A stretch of DNA of 64,000 bases from Heterobasidion occidentale (Eukaryota > Basidiomycota > Agaricomycetes > Russulales > Bondarzewiaceae): assembly GCA_039111635.1 (NCBI GenBank), contig JBCAQO010000011.1, positions 62,001-126,000 of the forward strand, given 5' to 3'. Positions 47,417 to 59,669 of this stretch are shown piece after piece (position 1 is the first letter of the stretch; every line of letters starts with the position of its first letter). Below the pieces are notes generated by a model. That model saw only the letters and a list, made by a program, of their open reading frames with translations, searched no databases and was not told where the DNA came from. Both the position numbers and the translations under genes were made by a program.

Positions 47417-49327
47417 ATGGAGTTTTTGACGGAACTGGTGCAGGAAGACATGTTTCAGAGGTGGTCGAAAAACTTTAACCCCCACGACATCCTGTTCCAC
47501 GAAGTAAGTGACCTCATGTTGGATTCGATGCAGCGGATCTTAGGTGAGATCAGCCCACAGATACTATTCCTGTGAAAACAGTGACAACCCGTCCTATGGA
47601 TGAATATCGGGCGATGATGAACGACGACAGTCTGTGTCAGAAGCAAGTCGAGATTCGCGAATATGTCAAGGCGCCTGGCGGCGGTGGGCGGGTGGTAAGC
47701 TTCCTGGTCCAGGTGGGTCGGATCTTGGAAGGCCCCGTCTCCGGTCAACATGGGTCTACGGAGAGCAAGACATCTACTGGGATGCCTGGCGAAGAGCCAT
47801 GGTATTGGAATCGTAGGTTGGGACAAAGTCATGATTTTCACGCTGCTGACGCGCTCTGGCAGGGTTGGAACAGCTCAAACAAGCAGTGAAAAGGTTCGGA
47901 CCCCCTTCCACAAATGCCAAGGCCAGTAGCTATGTCAAGTATCAGAGAGGGTTTGCTCGGGTCATCGACGGGCGAAGCAGCATCGCAGGCTTTGACAACA
48001 GCGCCCCCTCGATTGAGCTTTACCACCCTGTCTTTGCACAGTTACGAAGCGATCTCAGCGATAGGAACCGCCAAGTGCGCCCCGAGACGGTCCGCCAGAC
48101 GCTCAAACTTATGCAATCCGTGTCTCAATTGGCGGGCCAGGAGAATGAGCGCTCGGAAAGTACGAGAGGCCTTGTGTCAGAATTACTCGGACAGCAGCTG
48201 ATCAAGGTCATTAACGGGAACAACACCTCTCCTGACTACTGCGTCTCCGTGTCGCTGGACTTGCATGAACCCATGGGCACCGTCACGCCTTTCATATTGG
48301 AGGAAAAGGCAGAGATGGGGAAGACGGCCACCGATCCGAGCGTGCAAGTACAGCTGTCATACCTGCAGTACTGGATGGATCAATCAGTAAGTGTCGCTCC
48401 TCTGCTCGCTGCGGACAAAGTCGGTGACTATGATCTGTGCAGCGCAACAATATTCTTGAGGCGTGTTGTTGCCCGACGATCCTCGTGGGGCTGGCAGGTC
48501 CTCACATGTGTATCACGGGGGCTGTGTTGCTGAACAAGGCGGTAGTGCAACATTTCACGGGTTGGATGTTCATCGGTGAAGACCGCACGACCGGCCTCGA
48601 TCAGGCCAACGATCTGGGTAGCCCAGGTGTGGACAGGTTGGCACAGGTATTTGAATGCCTGGCCCTTGCCGTTCAGCGCCTTTGCGAGTGGTACCAGGGC
48701 CTGAACAGTCAGGGCCGATATTTCGGGCGTTTTTTCCCTTGGATCGACTCTTATTCAAGCCAGGGTCAGGTGATAAAGTTCGATTATATCAAAGGACTTC
48801 AACGGCATGAGTCGTGCACGACGTTCCTAGCACAAAAGGTGATCAATGGAAAAAAAGAGGAGCTCGTTGTGGTCAAGTTTGTGGACTCTTATGGCAGGGA
48901 GGTCCACGAGTTTATGGCGGATCAAGGGCTCGCCCCGCGGTTGATTTACTTTGGCAGTCTTGCAGATAGATTCCCGGAACACAACTTCCAGGGCTTGAGC
49001 ATGGTCGTGATGGAGCACTTGGTGGGAGACACCTTGGAGGCGAAGTACTTGGATTGTGCGCTCCCGAGCGATGTTCGCGAGAGCATCGCTCAGGCGATCG
49101 AGACTTTGGCGAAGGCGGGGTTCGTGCACGGCGACCTGAGGAGGCCGAACGTGATGATCGACGGCGAGGGCAAAGTTAAGATCATTGACTTTGATTGGGC
49201 AGGTAGGGAGATGGAGGTTCAGTATCCCCTTCGTTTGACATCTTCTTTGTTTCCGAAGAACCGAGGAGTTGAGGGGCGGGAAGAGATACGCAGCGCACAC
49301 GACCAGTTCATGATTGGGGAATTGTGA
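47417..49327 (+). CDS. Kinase-like protein with HGD and DFD motifs
   Basis: Multi-exon gene whose 5' half is only partly resolved. Clear coding blocks are 47417-47500 (MEFLTELVQEDMFQRW), about 47710-47820 (WVYGEQDIYWDAWRRAM), 47865-48390 and 48443-49327. The C-terminal domain looks like a degenerate eukaryotic-like kinase. It has ELVVVKFVDSYGREVHEFM (a VAIK-like lysine followed by a helix Glu), MVVMEHLVG as hinge, VHGDLRRPNVMI as catalytic loop (HGD in place of HRD) and IIDFDWAG as the DFG equivalent. This pattern is common in expanded mushroom families related to lipopolysaccharide/RIO-type or Crinkler-associated kinases. The Lys, catalytic Asp and metal Asp are present, so activity is possible. 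The N-terminal half shows no domain I know. One junction near 47540-47560 does not keep frame. Confidence 0.62.
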
Positions 49328-49602
49328 CTCAATCTAGGTTAATAGCGAACCCGTGTTTTTTTGTACATTACCTACAGTCTCCTCACTAGCTCAGCCTCTC
49401 AGCCTTCCTTTTATTTTCCGTTTGTCGATATGTGCCTGTTTGACTATCATCTTGTTGAAAAGCTTCTGGGATTGCGCGCGGCAATAATGGGTCTCTTTTG
49501 AGTGATAACGAGTACAAGGTGTATGAGATAACGACTAGAAATAGTGGACAAAACCAATGATATCGATGGACAAAACAAAACGGAATGAAAAACAAAACAA
49601 AA
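49328..49602. other. Short convergent intergenic region
   Basis: 3' regions of the kinase-like gene (plus) and PCNA (minus). No terminator-specific structure can be defined. Confidence 0.4.
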
Positions 49603-51132
49603 CTAATCGTCGCCGATTTTGGGTGCCAGGTAGTATCGGATGTGCCCTTGGCCGAACGAGTAGGACACCTTACATGACTGTCAGATCGGTGAATCGAGAG
49701 ATGGCAAGAGAGCGACGCTTACCAGGAGGGGAACATCGTTCTTAAGCATCAGCTGAACGGTGTCTGAGAGCGACGCGCTCTTGGAAAAGTTGACGAGGTA
49801 CTTGAGCGAGAAGGTGAGCGTTACATGCTGCGTCATCTCGATGCTGACCCCGCCCGAGGGAATCTCATCGTCGTCGCTCTTCTTGGACTTTTTCTTGGCC
49901 TTGCCGTTCTGTCAGGCGAGTTGGTCAATAAATCAACCCGGTGAGGAGAAGCAAGTGGCGCGACAGAGATCAATGACATACCTTGGTCGGCGCCCGTTTC
50001 CGCTTTTTCTTGTTCTCAGAATCGCTCACCTCATCCTCGCCCTCACCCTCACCCTCGTCGTCCGATTTCACTTTAAACTCGCCCTCTTCATCTGCTTCGT
50101 CGTCATCGTCGCTTTTGGCCTCCTTCTTGACTTTCTCCTTCTTGACCTTCTCTTTTTTGATCTTCTTCGATGTCTCTCCATCTTCGTCCTCATCGTCCTC
50201 CTTGTCCTCGTCCTCCTTCATCTCGACATCTTCATCTTCATCGTCGTCCCCGTAGTTGGCGTACCGCTCGCGCGCGGCCTCGGTTTGCTTCAGAAGGATG
50301 CTCCCGTTCGCAGACTCGCCGTCACTGATGAAGCGCACGCCTTCCTTCGAGACCTCGATGCGGACAGACTCGCTAAGTGACGAGAGATCACGGACGATGC
50401 GTGAGAATTCCGACGCAGGCATGGTGACACGGGCTTCATAGTCGGTGTCGGGGATACCGAGCGTCTCGGCGTCGATGTCCATGAGTTTTACCTCGTACTC
50501 GGCGATGCGGTCAGAATCTGAAATTGAGGAGGAAGTCAGTGACTGTCCGAGCACATGTAACTAGATTTTGGAGAGAAAAAGTTAGGACAATAACATAGAA
50601 TTTGCCGGCTGTAGGCCTCAACTATCTATAGCAATTGGTACTTTCGACTAGCCACGGCCCTCAAGGGGTACGACTTCGAAGAAGAAAATTACGCACTGCG
50701 CGCTTCATATGTGAGCCCAAGAATATCGCCGTCGTCTGAGGCTTTTAGAGTGCAAATGTCGTCGTCCTTCGCGCACTTGACCACCTTGGTGAGTGCAACA
50801 AGGTTGACACCAAGAGGAAGCGGACGGTCGCAGCGGTAAACCCGGAATCCTGTAGAATCGAGCTTGACAGACACGAGAGCTACGTGGGAGTTGTCCATGG
50901 CTTGAAGGTTCTTTGATTTCGCAAAATCGCATCGTAAGTGGGTGTCTAGCAGCAATAGACACGTCTACTTACAATTCCTTCTTCCGTGCACTCAAAGTTG
51001 GCGTCTGAGACGAGCTCTTTGATAGCTGGCGAGGGCGGATGTGAACACACATCTCATTCGTCGAAAGAGACAGACAGTACCATCTAAAAGACGTTTCAAG
51101 ATTACAGCTTCGTTGAGCTTTGCTTCCAACAT
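49603..51132 (-). CDS. PCNA: PCNA sliding clamp with long acidic insertion
   Basis: Homotrimeric DNA polymerase clamp of replication and repair, in the nucleus. Exons 51132-51081, 51025-50973, 50910-50697, 50517-49982, 49908-49723 and 49668-49603 join in frame to 368 residues. Canonical PCNA is about 260. The N-terminal domain ([53 protein letters not shown]), the interdomain connector and the C-terminal domain ([50 protein letters not shown]) are all present. The extra sequence, residues about 187-304, is a run of Asp/Glu/Lys blocks with KK and KRKR clusters. It sits in a loop of the second domain, between the strand ending SILLKQTE and the strand starting GVSIEM. It spans the 49982/49908 intron. 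Two MCB boxes lie upstream. Confidence 0.93.
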
Positions 51133-52078
51133 GATGAGTGAGTGAAGAGTCGAGAGGAGGTGGAGGGCGGTGGAAAGATGGCGGGAGGAAGAGAAAGGTG
51201 GCTCTGGTCAACAGACGACGCGTCGGAAAGACGCGTTATGTCACAGCATGACACCGCGTTTTCGTGACAGTCACAGAATCTCGCAGGATTTCCGACGCTC
51301 CAGTTTGCCTCACATTTATCGGACCAGCTGGACTCATCAGACCCATTCCTTTCCTGTTCCAATGCATTGTCGTTCTTCTCTGCCCCTTGGGCAGAATCTG
51401 TGTTGTAACCTGAAGTCTGAGGCCCACGGTACAATCCCTCAATCACAACACTGGACAGTAAAGTCGATTACCTTGCCTTGTTCACTTGCGGGCTAGTTGC
51501 CTCGCAATTCACTCTCAAGATTCTCCATGAACCGACAAGTGAGCATTTGACAGTATCTCTCCTCATCTTGATCTCGTAGCTCCTTCAGTCATTTAGATAA
51601 CAGCGTTTGGCTCTATCCTAAGATTCATATTCTCACACACCTGTTCGGAGGCTTGCTGCTGGGAGACGGTTGCATTCTTCCAAACTGAATCATATGCACT
51701 TTTGTAGTGTCAGATCTCCTCGACACTTCAAAGCCTCCAAGCTCTAGATTTGGGCAATGCGTGTCCTCGAATTCTTCACACGTGCAAGGCTGTGAAAAGA
51801 GTCATAGAAGAGTCTGCGTACAGCATCTCCGAGCTCTTCGCCTCAACGTTTCTCTCGGCAAGAGTAAGTCAATAATTCCATGTGGGGACTGAAAAGCAAC
51901 ATAATAAAGATGGAAACTGTCCGATACGAATGTACAGTGTAGGCACCGGAGATCCTAGTCGTCTAAGATTATGTATAATACTTGCAGATAGTAATGGTGG
52001 GATGGCCATTGGTATGTATACGAATATGCTAAGTTACACACCTGGCCGCCAGCACAATGCAGGCTCATGCGGGCAAAC
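51133..52078. other. Intergenic between PCNA and monooxygenase
   Basis: Holds the PCNA promoter (two MCB boxes) and the 3' region of the monooxygenase gene. No further gene is seen. Confidence 0.4.
51218..51236. promoter_or_regulatory. Two MCB (ACGCGT) boxes upstream of PCNA
   Basis: Palindromic ACGCGT occurs at 51218-51223 and 51231-51236, 86-104 nt upstream of the PCNA start, 13 bp apart. In fungi this is the binding site of MBF (Mbp1-Swi6 type), which drives G1/S transcription of replication genes including PCNA. Spacing and position are seen; use by MBF here is inferred. Confidence 0.65.
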
Positions 52079-54027
52079 TCAAACGGCGTTCACCCTGACC
52101 TCAAGCAAACCAAACCTGCTGTTGCGATCGCCTGCCTCGCTCGACGTCCCCTGAAGATTCGCCGCCTCGTCGTTCAGGGAGGATGCTCGCTCTCGTAACA
52201 AGCCCCACCGGACCCACCAATCTTCCGCGTCGTCACGGGCATCGTAACCCCAGATTTCGCACATCTCTCCCCACTGCCTGTCCAGCTCGCCATCGTCGTC
52301 CGCCTCTGCGTTCGCGTCAGCTCCGTTCTCTGCTGCCAGCCTCGCAGCACGCATGGTCGCGTCCCTCTCTTCCTTCCCTTCTCCGGCGCGCAGTCCGAGA
52401 TACATGTGATTGTCCATCTCGATTTGATGTAGTCGCGCTAATCGTGACGAGCGCAGATCCTGATAAGCGTAAAGGAGGGAGGGAAGCTGCGACCGGCTAT
52501 GAAGGTGCGAAAGGAGGGTGCTGAGGACGAAAGCAGATTCGAGGGCGCCTGACCCCGCGTGCATCTCACAAGGCTGTCGCGAAGAGGAAGCGAAGAGAAC
52601 ATGGCGTCAAGGCGTGACGACGAGTGGGGCGAAAATGAAATGAAATACGTACTGCAAGTGGATGTGCGGCTTCGCCGATCAAGATTATCCTTTCTGATGC
52701 GTCGACCCAATCTTCAGCTGGAGGGCGTTCTATCCATCGCGCGCGGGTGAGATGCTTTGCACTCTTCAAAAATGACTGTACACTGCAATAAATGTGTCAG
52801 AGATTACGCTATCGAGCGTCGAAGGACGAAAAGCGCGGATGTGCGTACCGTGGTTCTAGGTGATCGCACCGGAGGTTTGATGAAGCAACCAGTTCCCAGT
52901 CTAGTGCCCCTTCTGGCCACTCCTCGGGCGAGTAGACGTGCATAGCATATGAGTTATCGCACCCCTGACACGAGACGACGATCAGCCCGAAAGGAAACAT
53001 ACGCATATCCCGCACATAAGACTTACAATAGGAAATGCTGCGAAATACAAACTCGTATCAGCAATGTGATCAGGTGGTATTTTTGGAGACTTCTCTCACC
53101 GACAGCCATAGAGCCATCGCCCATCCAGACCGGGAAGTGAGCGTTGATCAGCTTCTTTAGGTGCTCGTTCCCCATCATCGTCTTGCCGTCGAGAACGCCG
53201 GTGTAGAGAGTTGTCCCGGTCTCGGTCTCCTGCACGTCACCTGCGTCCTCGTCCACGAGCAAGCGAATCAGACTCTGTGGGCCGTCAGCACCTATTACTA
53301 GGTCTGCCAGGATTTCTCGGCCATCTGAGAGGGTTATTGATGGTTGAGGATGCGGTTGCGACTGTCTTGGTATGGATGGCGTAGATGGGGATGAATCAAT
53401 TTCGGGCGCGGGCGACACGCCATTGACTCGAGCGCCAAACTGAAACAAAGCGCCAGCAGCAACCGCGTGTCTGTACAGCATCTGGGTGAGGTCCTCGTGC
53501 TATAGCAGAGAAGAATTGAACATAGGGATCCCAGGGTGTAGCAGGGATCAGGACGCACCCGCATGCAGCGGAACTCGCCGCCGCTGTCCTTGAACATCTC
53601 GTGCGCCCATTCGGTGTGCCCTATGAGCTCCCCGGTAGCCACTGCACGTCCCCGACGAATCTTAGACTGGCTCTCGTTTCATCCCCCACACGAGAAAAGA
53701 CGCACTGTCAATAAAACTGTTGGACTCGACCTGAGCGCTTTTTTGGACGAGCTCGTCGTGTAGGCCCCAGTAGTCGAGGATTTTTGTGCCATTGGGAGGA
53801 ATTCGTATCCCACCCGGCACAGTGGAGACGTCCTTCGATTTCTCAAACACGCGGACGCGATGGCCTGAAGCGGCCAGGGCGTATGCAGAAGCAAGGCCAG
53901 CCAAACCTAGAGGAAGACGAAAATAAGAGCTGAGAAGTCTGAAGAACTTGATGCCATCGGGATCTTCACCTGCGCCTACAATGACGATGTCTAGTTGAAG
54001 GGTGGCTTGTCTCTGAGTGGATGCCAT
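52079..54027 (-). CDS. FAD-dependent monooxygenase (salicylate hydroxylase-like)
   Basis: Group A flavoprotein monooxygenase that would hydroxylate an aromatic or polyketide-like substrate using NAD(P)H and oxygen. The start at 54027 gives MASTQRQATLQLDIVIVGAG. The Rossmann GxGxxG fingerprint is completed across the first intron (53969-53907) as VGAG-GLAGLASAYALAASGHRVRVFEK. Further motifs are ILADLVIGADGPQSLIR (the DG motif, near 53300) and RIILIGEAAHPLA (the second FAD-binding GD-like motif, here GEAAHP instead of GDAAHP). After it comes GSGALESAFVLSTLLSHL. At least six exons follow splice signals down to the stop at 52079. The junction 53706/53666 does not keep frame in my model, so an indel or an unrecognised splice site is likely there. 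The substrate is unknown. Confidence 0.8.
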
Positions 54028-57000
54028 GATGGTTTGGGCGTATTCGAGTGCGATTGGTGAGATGTCGTGCTCGGATTGGAGCGAGGATGACAGCGGTGAA
54101 TAAAGTGGAAGTAAAGAAGGAGACCGAGTCGAGTGCAAGGGGGTTTTTGATGTAAACGGATGTGTGAGCGATGATTATCATGTCAGGCCGTTTCCGGAGC
54201 CTATCAAAGGTTCTCGAAGCGCTTGGGTTCCGTTACGCTTACAGTGTGTTCTAAGCCCTTCAAGTAACGCCCATCAGACACCTGGGCAGACGACGGTGGA
54301 AGCAATTGGAGCGGCCTATTCCCTGCATGCTGTGAGCACTGGTCGGAGGCAAGATATGGACGACGAGGAGGGTGAATAAGAATTAATTAATAAATGCACT
54401 ATTTTCAAGGGGAGCGGCACACTTTCCAATCGAGTGCGGGGCGTGTCCTGGCGTGTCGCCGGTTTGAGATCCGGGTCAATCTGCCGTCAGGGCTCTCTCT
54501 TTGGTCCTTGTTTGATCCACCGTGTGATTTGTTCGTCAGCGACTCGAAGCGCTCCGGTTGCAACATCATTGGTATTCTACCATAATTGAACATGGTAACG
54601 CCCAGAGCGCACAAGCTAGAGGCTAAATCTGGTCTCGCTTGCGATGAGCGGGCAGGGTATTCATCAGAGCTCGAAGCTGAGGTTCGACGACCAGCCGGAG
54701 TGAAACGGAGGCAATTATGCATCACGGCATCAGCCGTGCTCCGCGATCAAACAGACTCGGCTGGGACCTGGCCAGTGCCTGCCGCTTCCACTTTAAGGCA
54801 GGTCCTCCACCTAAATTTCTCCATACGCTGCTCTAGGTCGCCGAGCACGCTGTCCCCAGTTGTTCCGCGTAGTTTGATCCTATTCCAGGCGAGAAACTTG
54901 TGGATTACTTGTGATTTTATCAGCTGCCAACGTCTAACTTGGATGGTGATCGTTAATCGTTGATATGTTGTTTAGAATCCGACGGTCTCGGTGCCAGGTG
55001 CCCGCACACGGCCTCTCGTGGTTGCTGATTGCTTTGTGAAGCCTATGTCCGTCAAGGACGCGCGTACAACCACCGCTTTGGAATAACTGTGATCCACACG
55101 AACCCACACAACGCCTCGTCAGCGAGGCGTGCCGGAGGCCACCTGCAGGGCTACTTCTCTTCTTGTTGCCGTCACAAACGCAGCGTACTAGAAGTCTCGC
55201 ATCCGTAGGCCACGGCGAACTACTCGCACTCGCTGAGAAAGACTGCCTGCAGGTCCGGTAACCGTTATCTTGAGGTTCGACTCTGTCATCACGAATAGAT
55301 CGCAACTGACTTATTGCCTCCTCCAGCCCTCCTCCCGACATATTATCCCCTGTGCAGCTACTCCACAAATGCCCTTCTACCCGCCTCGGCGGCCGCAAAT
55401 TCTCATATCGTCGGTAGCAACCTCACGGTAGCAGCTCGGCTAAGATGTGCTTTGTGCTTAGACATCCCTTTGTGGCAGCTTATGCAGCCATCCTTACAGC
55501 GTTTATGGGAATGCGTCCTTACGTCGTCGAAACTTCTCGCATCCAGACTCTAGATGCAATTCTATTCGCGCAAGGCCCATGCTCTGGCACGATCCTGGCG
55601 TCTTATGTCGATTGTCTCTTTTCCTTGCTCATGAGATCTACTCCTGCATCAAATGTCTAACTCTTTCGGGCGGGTTATACCCAAGCTTCCAAGACTTGAT
55701 GGGTTTCAGGGCTCTGCCGCATACCCCCGAATATGGCAGCGTCAGAGCTCACAGCCTTTCGGCTAGATGAGCGTCTAACATGTCCTCCATCACTCCATTC
55801 TTGACCTCAGGGTCCCAAGATCGCCAGTTGTCGCCCGAGCTCCGAAGAACGAAGGCTCAGCTACGTTCTGCCGTGGGTCCACCAGGGAACCTGGCCGTCG
55901 AATCGAATTCGTCACTCGCTTTCGACGGATGTACTATCGTATGTGATCCTCTGCAATAACCACTATTCGGATCGCGTACTATGTTGCCCATCTTTGTCCA
56001 CGGGCGTCAGGCTTTGCCAAGGTGCGCCTCAATAGCCGATTCCCAAGTCGTGTGAATATGATGCTTCCTGACGCACGTGTACCAAACGCAGAACTCCTCC
56101 CCGCGGACCTACGGATTATGCTCGCAGCTTGTCTCTCCGAATCGGCCGAGACATACGATCTCCATATCAGCAACACCGCCGTCCCCGCATCGGGATGGCA
56201 AAAGGGCTTGAGTGACGACATCAGGGTCTGTGGCACGCGGAATACTGTGTAGGGCGGGACATTGTCATGCGGAACCTCGGCCTGGTTCTTGTTGACCTGA
56301 CGATTGAGTGCAACAGATGGATATATCAAATCGGACTTCAGTGGGTATATTTGCTTGTTCAAGACGAACGAGGTAGCATTTTTGCGCACACATCTGCATC
56401 TTCCGGACTGCCATCATGTTTTCGGCCCAGGACATGAACTCCATATGACTCCTCGATTGACTACTCCGGAACTATGTTGTGGTGCTGTCGCATACTCGAC
56501 TGGGACAGCAGTTCTTTTCATAGAGCTCTCAGTAGGTTGTTGAACGGACGTATACTTATAGGTGCGTTTCAGCCCGTTACTTCGCTTCATGTAGCATTAG
56601 CACGCCATAGGGGTATGGTCAAGTTTGACGGCGACATTGCCATCGATGGCATGCGAACTATGCGGGCAGTCGACACATCCTCTGTTGCCTCCCACGAACC
56701 TCTCGAGATTGTTCATACGTTGTCACTACACTGACGTTTGGGACCTGGACCTACAAGTCCGATAGCGACCGCATCAACACGAGAGAGCGGCCTGTTCGAT
56801 GAGACGTTTCCCTGTTTCATCTCTCCCATTGAGGACATCACCAGCCCTCCTAACTGCCTCAGGGTTCACCATCGTGATATGTACTGCACACGCGAACAGG
56901 TGTTCGAACCGCTCGAGTTCTCGAGACAGGTTGTAATCGGAAGTTGGAGATGATTTTCGCCGACTCCCTATCAATCGATATATCAGTACTGCCGATCCTT

Positions 57001-57993
57001 CGTGATGCAGCTAACGATTAGGATCTCACAAGTTCGTAACAATACCGCTCACAGCCCCGCAGCTTTCGTGGCGCTCCGGATTGTAGTAGTACCTAGGAGT
57101 ACAGGATAGCCACCAAGTTGAGCGATCAGATCGTTCGTATCACGTGAGATCTTCCGAGACCGGCGTTAGATAAAAATCTCGAGTTGCTTTTGCGCTTCTA
57201 CGACTCGGAGGGGCCTGAAAGGCCATTCGCGACGATGAACGGTGCCCTGCGGAACCAGCAGAAGTACTCTGCGTATCATATTGCAGAGTGAGGTGCGGTG
57301 GTGTCGACGCATCGAAGGCAGGACATCTGACCAGCACCTGAGACTTAGACCTTGCCGAAAACTGCTGTCCATCATCTCCCCTCGATGTCGGTGATTCGCT
57401 TCCCCCTTGAAAGAGCCTTTTTGACGGCTGTCCAGAAACATACGACATCTTGAGCTGGTCAGTTGTGATGCCTGTACTCTGTCTGCGGCTGATACCATTC
57501 AAAATTTCAAAGGCATGTTTGGAGTTTTTCTTTGAAACATTTGATCACGCCCACCTACGTTCTGATAGAAGTATCGAACTGGACCTTACCCCAGCTCCAA
57601 TCAATATCTCTCGTTCTATCCACTGAAGTTCCCCACTCTCAATCGGGAAACCGTAGTACGGCCGCTCGCTTTCGCACTGCTACTTAGCACGCCAAATCAG
57701 GATCGAACCTACTATGGGAACTTCTGGCAAGCATATCCGAGCTAAGTCCCTTGCTTCGGCGCTACCCCTACGCCATGATGCCATCAGGCCTGCATCATAC
57801 TTCTGAGAGGCACTCAATCAAAAGCTATGTATGGTATTGGAGTTGCTCTGGACAATGGTGAACCGGACTGCGCTGTGATTATGCGTATCTCAGACCTTCA
57901 TAAGTATCGCAAGCCATCTCCTGGATCAAACCGGTCCCTCCCCGCCCTTTTCCGTTGGAGCCCCCATTGTCTCCAGAATTTCCTGCGTGCGCG
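54028..57993. other. 4-kb intergenic region, no supported gene
   Basis: Many overlapping open frames of 60-155 codons on both strands, none with a recognisable motif or an in-phase exon chain. Examples are 54934-55398 minus, 55979-56389 minus and 57140-57502 minus. Degenerate gene remnants are possible around 55.9-57.0 kb. A tRNA-like minus-strand block lies at 57690-57780. Confidence 0.35.
57690..57780 (-). other. tRNA-like Pol III promoter block, relic or SINE head
   Basis: On the minus strand an A-box-like TGGCGTAGGGGTAG with a GCG/CGC D-stem is followed by a perfect GGTTCGATCC B-box core. Acceptor and T stems do not pair well, so this is not a functional tRNA as I fold it. Confidence 0.3.
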
Positions 57994-59376
57994 ATGGGGA
58001 TCTCTCTGGATAAAGCTGAGTTTCTATCATTATTTCTCGAGACCTTTATGTATGGTGAGTCCTTCGTAAAATCCGTCGGCGTCAATAAGTATGAAATGAT
58101 TGCTCATCGCGAATTTAGGTGTTTTCTTCACATTATGTCTGATCACGTCATTATTCTCGTTCGCCTACGGAAGGTGGGCACCAAGACCGAGCGTTCACTC
58201 CTGCCCGTCGCCATTATCATGCTGTTCCTCGCCACAGGGGTGCGTGTTTGTGTCATCTAAACGCTGCCAGTGACACTGAACTCGCCTAGCACATAATCAT
58301 CGACTTCGTACGAGCCCTCGACGCCTTTCTGCTCCAAAAATTCGAAGATCAAAGCAGTGTCGCTAAATACTACGGCAATCTAGCGGATCCACTCTTTGTT
58401 TCAAAGACTGTATTGTACTGGCTGCAGACAATGCTTGGGGATAGCGTCATTGTACGGTTCCCCTTTCCTGCTGATGTTTCAATATGTTCAATGGCGTCAC
58501 AGATATGGCGATGTTATATTGTCTATGGAAGAAACTGGGGTGCCATCGGTTTGCCCCTCGTCCTTTTGACTGCTGCGTTCGGTACGTCCCCCGTGCTGTG
58601 CCTCTGACTGAACGATGCTCAAGTTCAAGCCGGTTGATGTAGTATCTGGGGTGGTCATCCTACGAACGTTGACTCATTTTATCCCCGGTGCTACAATATT
58701 TGAAACTGGAAACGACTGGATCACCGTCTTCTTCGTCCTGACGATGGTCATCAATATTTATTGCACATGTAAGCCAGCTCCCAATCTGAGCACAATCCCG
58801 TCTGACCCCCGGACTAGGTTTCATTACATGGCGGATTTATTCTACTGGTCGGCTGCATCCTGGCTTCGGGAACTTGATGCCTGTGATTGTCGTCCTTGTC
58901 GAGAGCGGCGCGATCTACACGTCCAACATAATCGCGTTCCTGTGTGCGTTCTTGAGGTATGCATGTGTTTCCTGCGTATCATGAGTGCTGTCCGTCTGAC
59001 GCTTCCGGACAGTCATTCAAACGGCCAGTATGCTGCACTGGACCTCATCACCCCAGTTGTCGTGAGTTGAAACTTGTCCTCTTGGAACGCGAGCATCTAT
59101 TCTGATCCTTGAATCCAGGGTATCGTGTTCTGTTTGATCATCCTTCAAGTGAAGTTCCACTTCGGCACACGTTCGGCTGGTTCAAGCACCGGCAGCAGCG
59201 TCCAGCAAGCGGCTTCCCGGTCTGGACGCTTTACGGGTATGCACAACGGACAGGCGACATATCCCCTCGCACCACTTGCGATAGAAATTACGACGCATAC
59301 GGAAGGGCCGTACGCGGAGGATGCAGACATGGAGATGGGGAAAAAGAGTCAGGCCTTGTCGAGTAACTCCATGTAA
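57994..59376 (+). CDS. Seven-helix membrane protein, copy 2, one frame break
   Basis: Exons 57994-58054, 58119-58239, 58290-58451, 58503-58581, 58643-58768, 58818-58956, 59013-59061 and 59119-59376. Helices correspond one to one with the copy at 10501 ([68 protein letters not shown]). Exons 3 and 4 have identical lengths to copy 1 (162 and 79 nt). Exons 6 plus 7 (139+49) equal copy 1's single 188-nt exon, so one intron was gained or lost. Exon 2 is 121 nt where frame needs 119 or 122. The start reads [12 protein letters not shown] in one frame and the end [18 protein letters not shown] in another. A single-base loss, real or from assembly, is the simplest reading. Confidence 0.7.
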
Positions 59377-59669
59377 TAATGGGACTCTTTTGGGATTGCA
59401 CTGGGCTATCTGTTGTACTATGTATACCTATATACACCCTGTTGTTTTCGAGAGAATCTCACCGGAGTCGCTGGAGCAGAGGAGAAAGCGAAGACAAGTG
59501 CAGTCGGGGCGAGCGGGGATTTGAATTTCTAGATTTTTCTGTGAAGTTCGCGTGGCCAAACACGCGTACACACAAAAGGACGACCGTGCTCCGCTGTCTG
59601 CTGCCTTCCTCATCCCTCCTCCTCTCTTCGTTTCCTTTACTCTTCTTCCTTCTTCTTCTCTTGCCTACA

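Noticed and set aside
49983..50255. Ser-rich plus-strand frame opposite PCNA
   Set aside because: Reverse-complement shadow of the Asp/Glu-rich PCNA insertion.
54934..55398. 154-codon minus-strand open frame
   Set aside because: No motif, no exon context, and several alternative frames overlap it.
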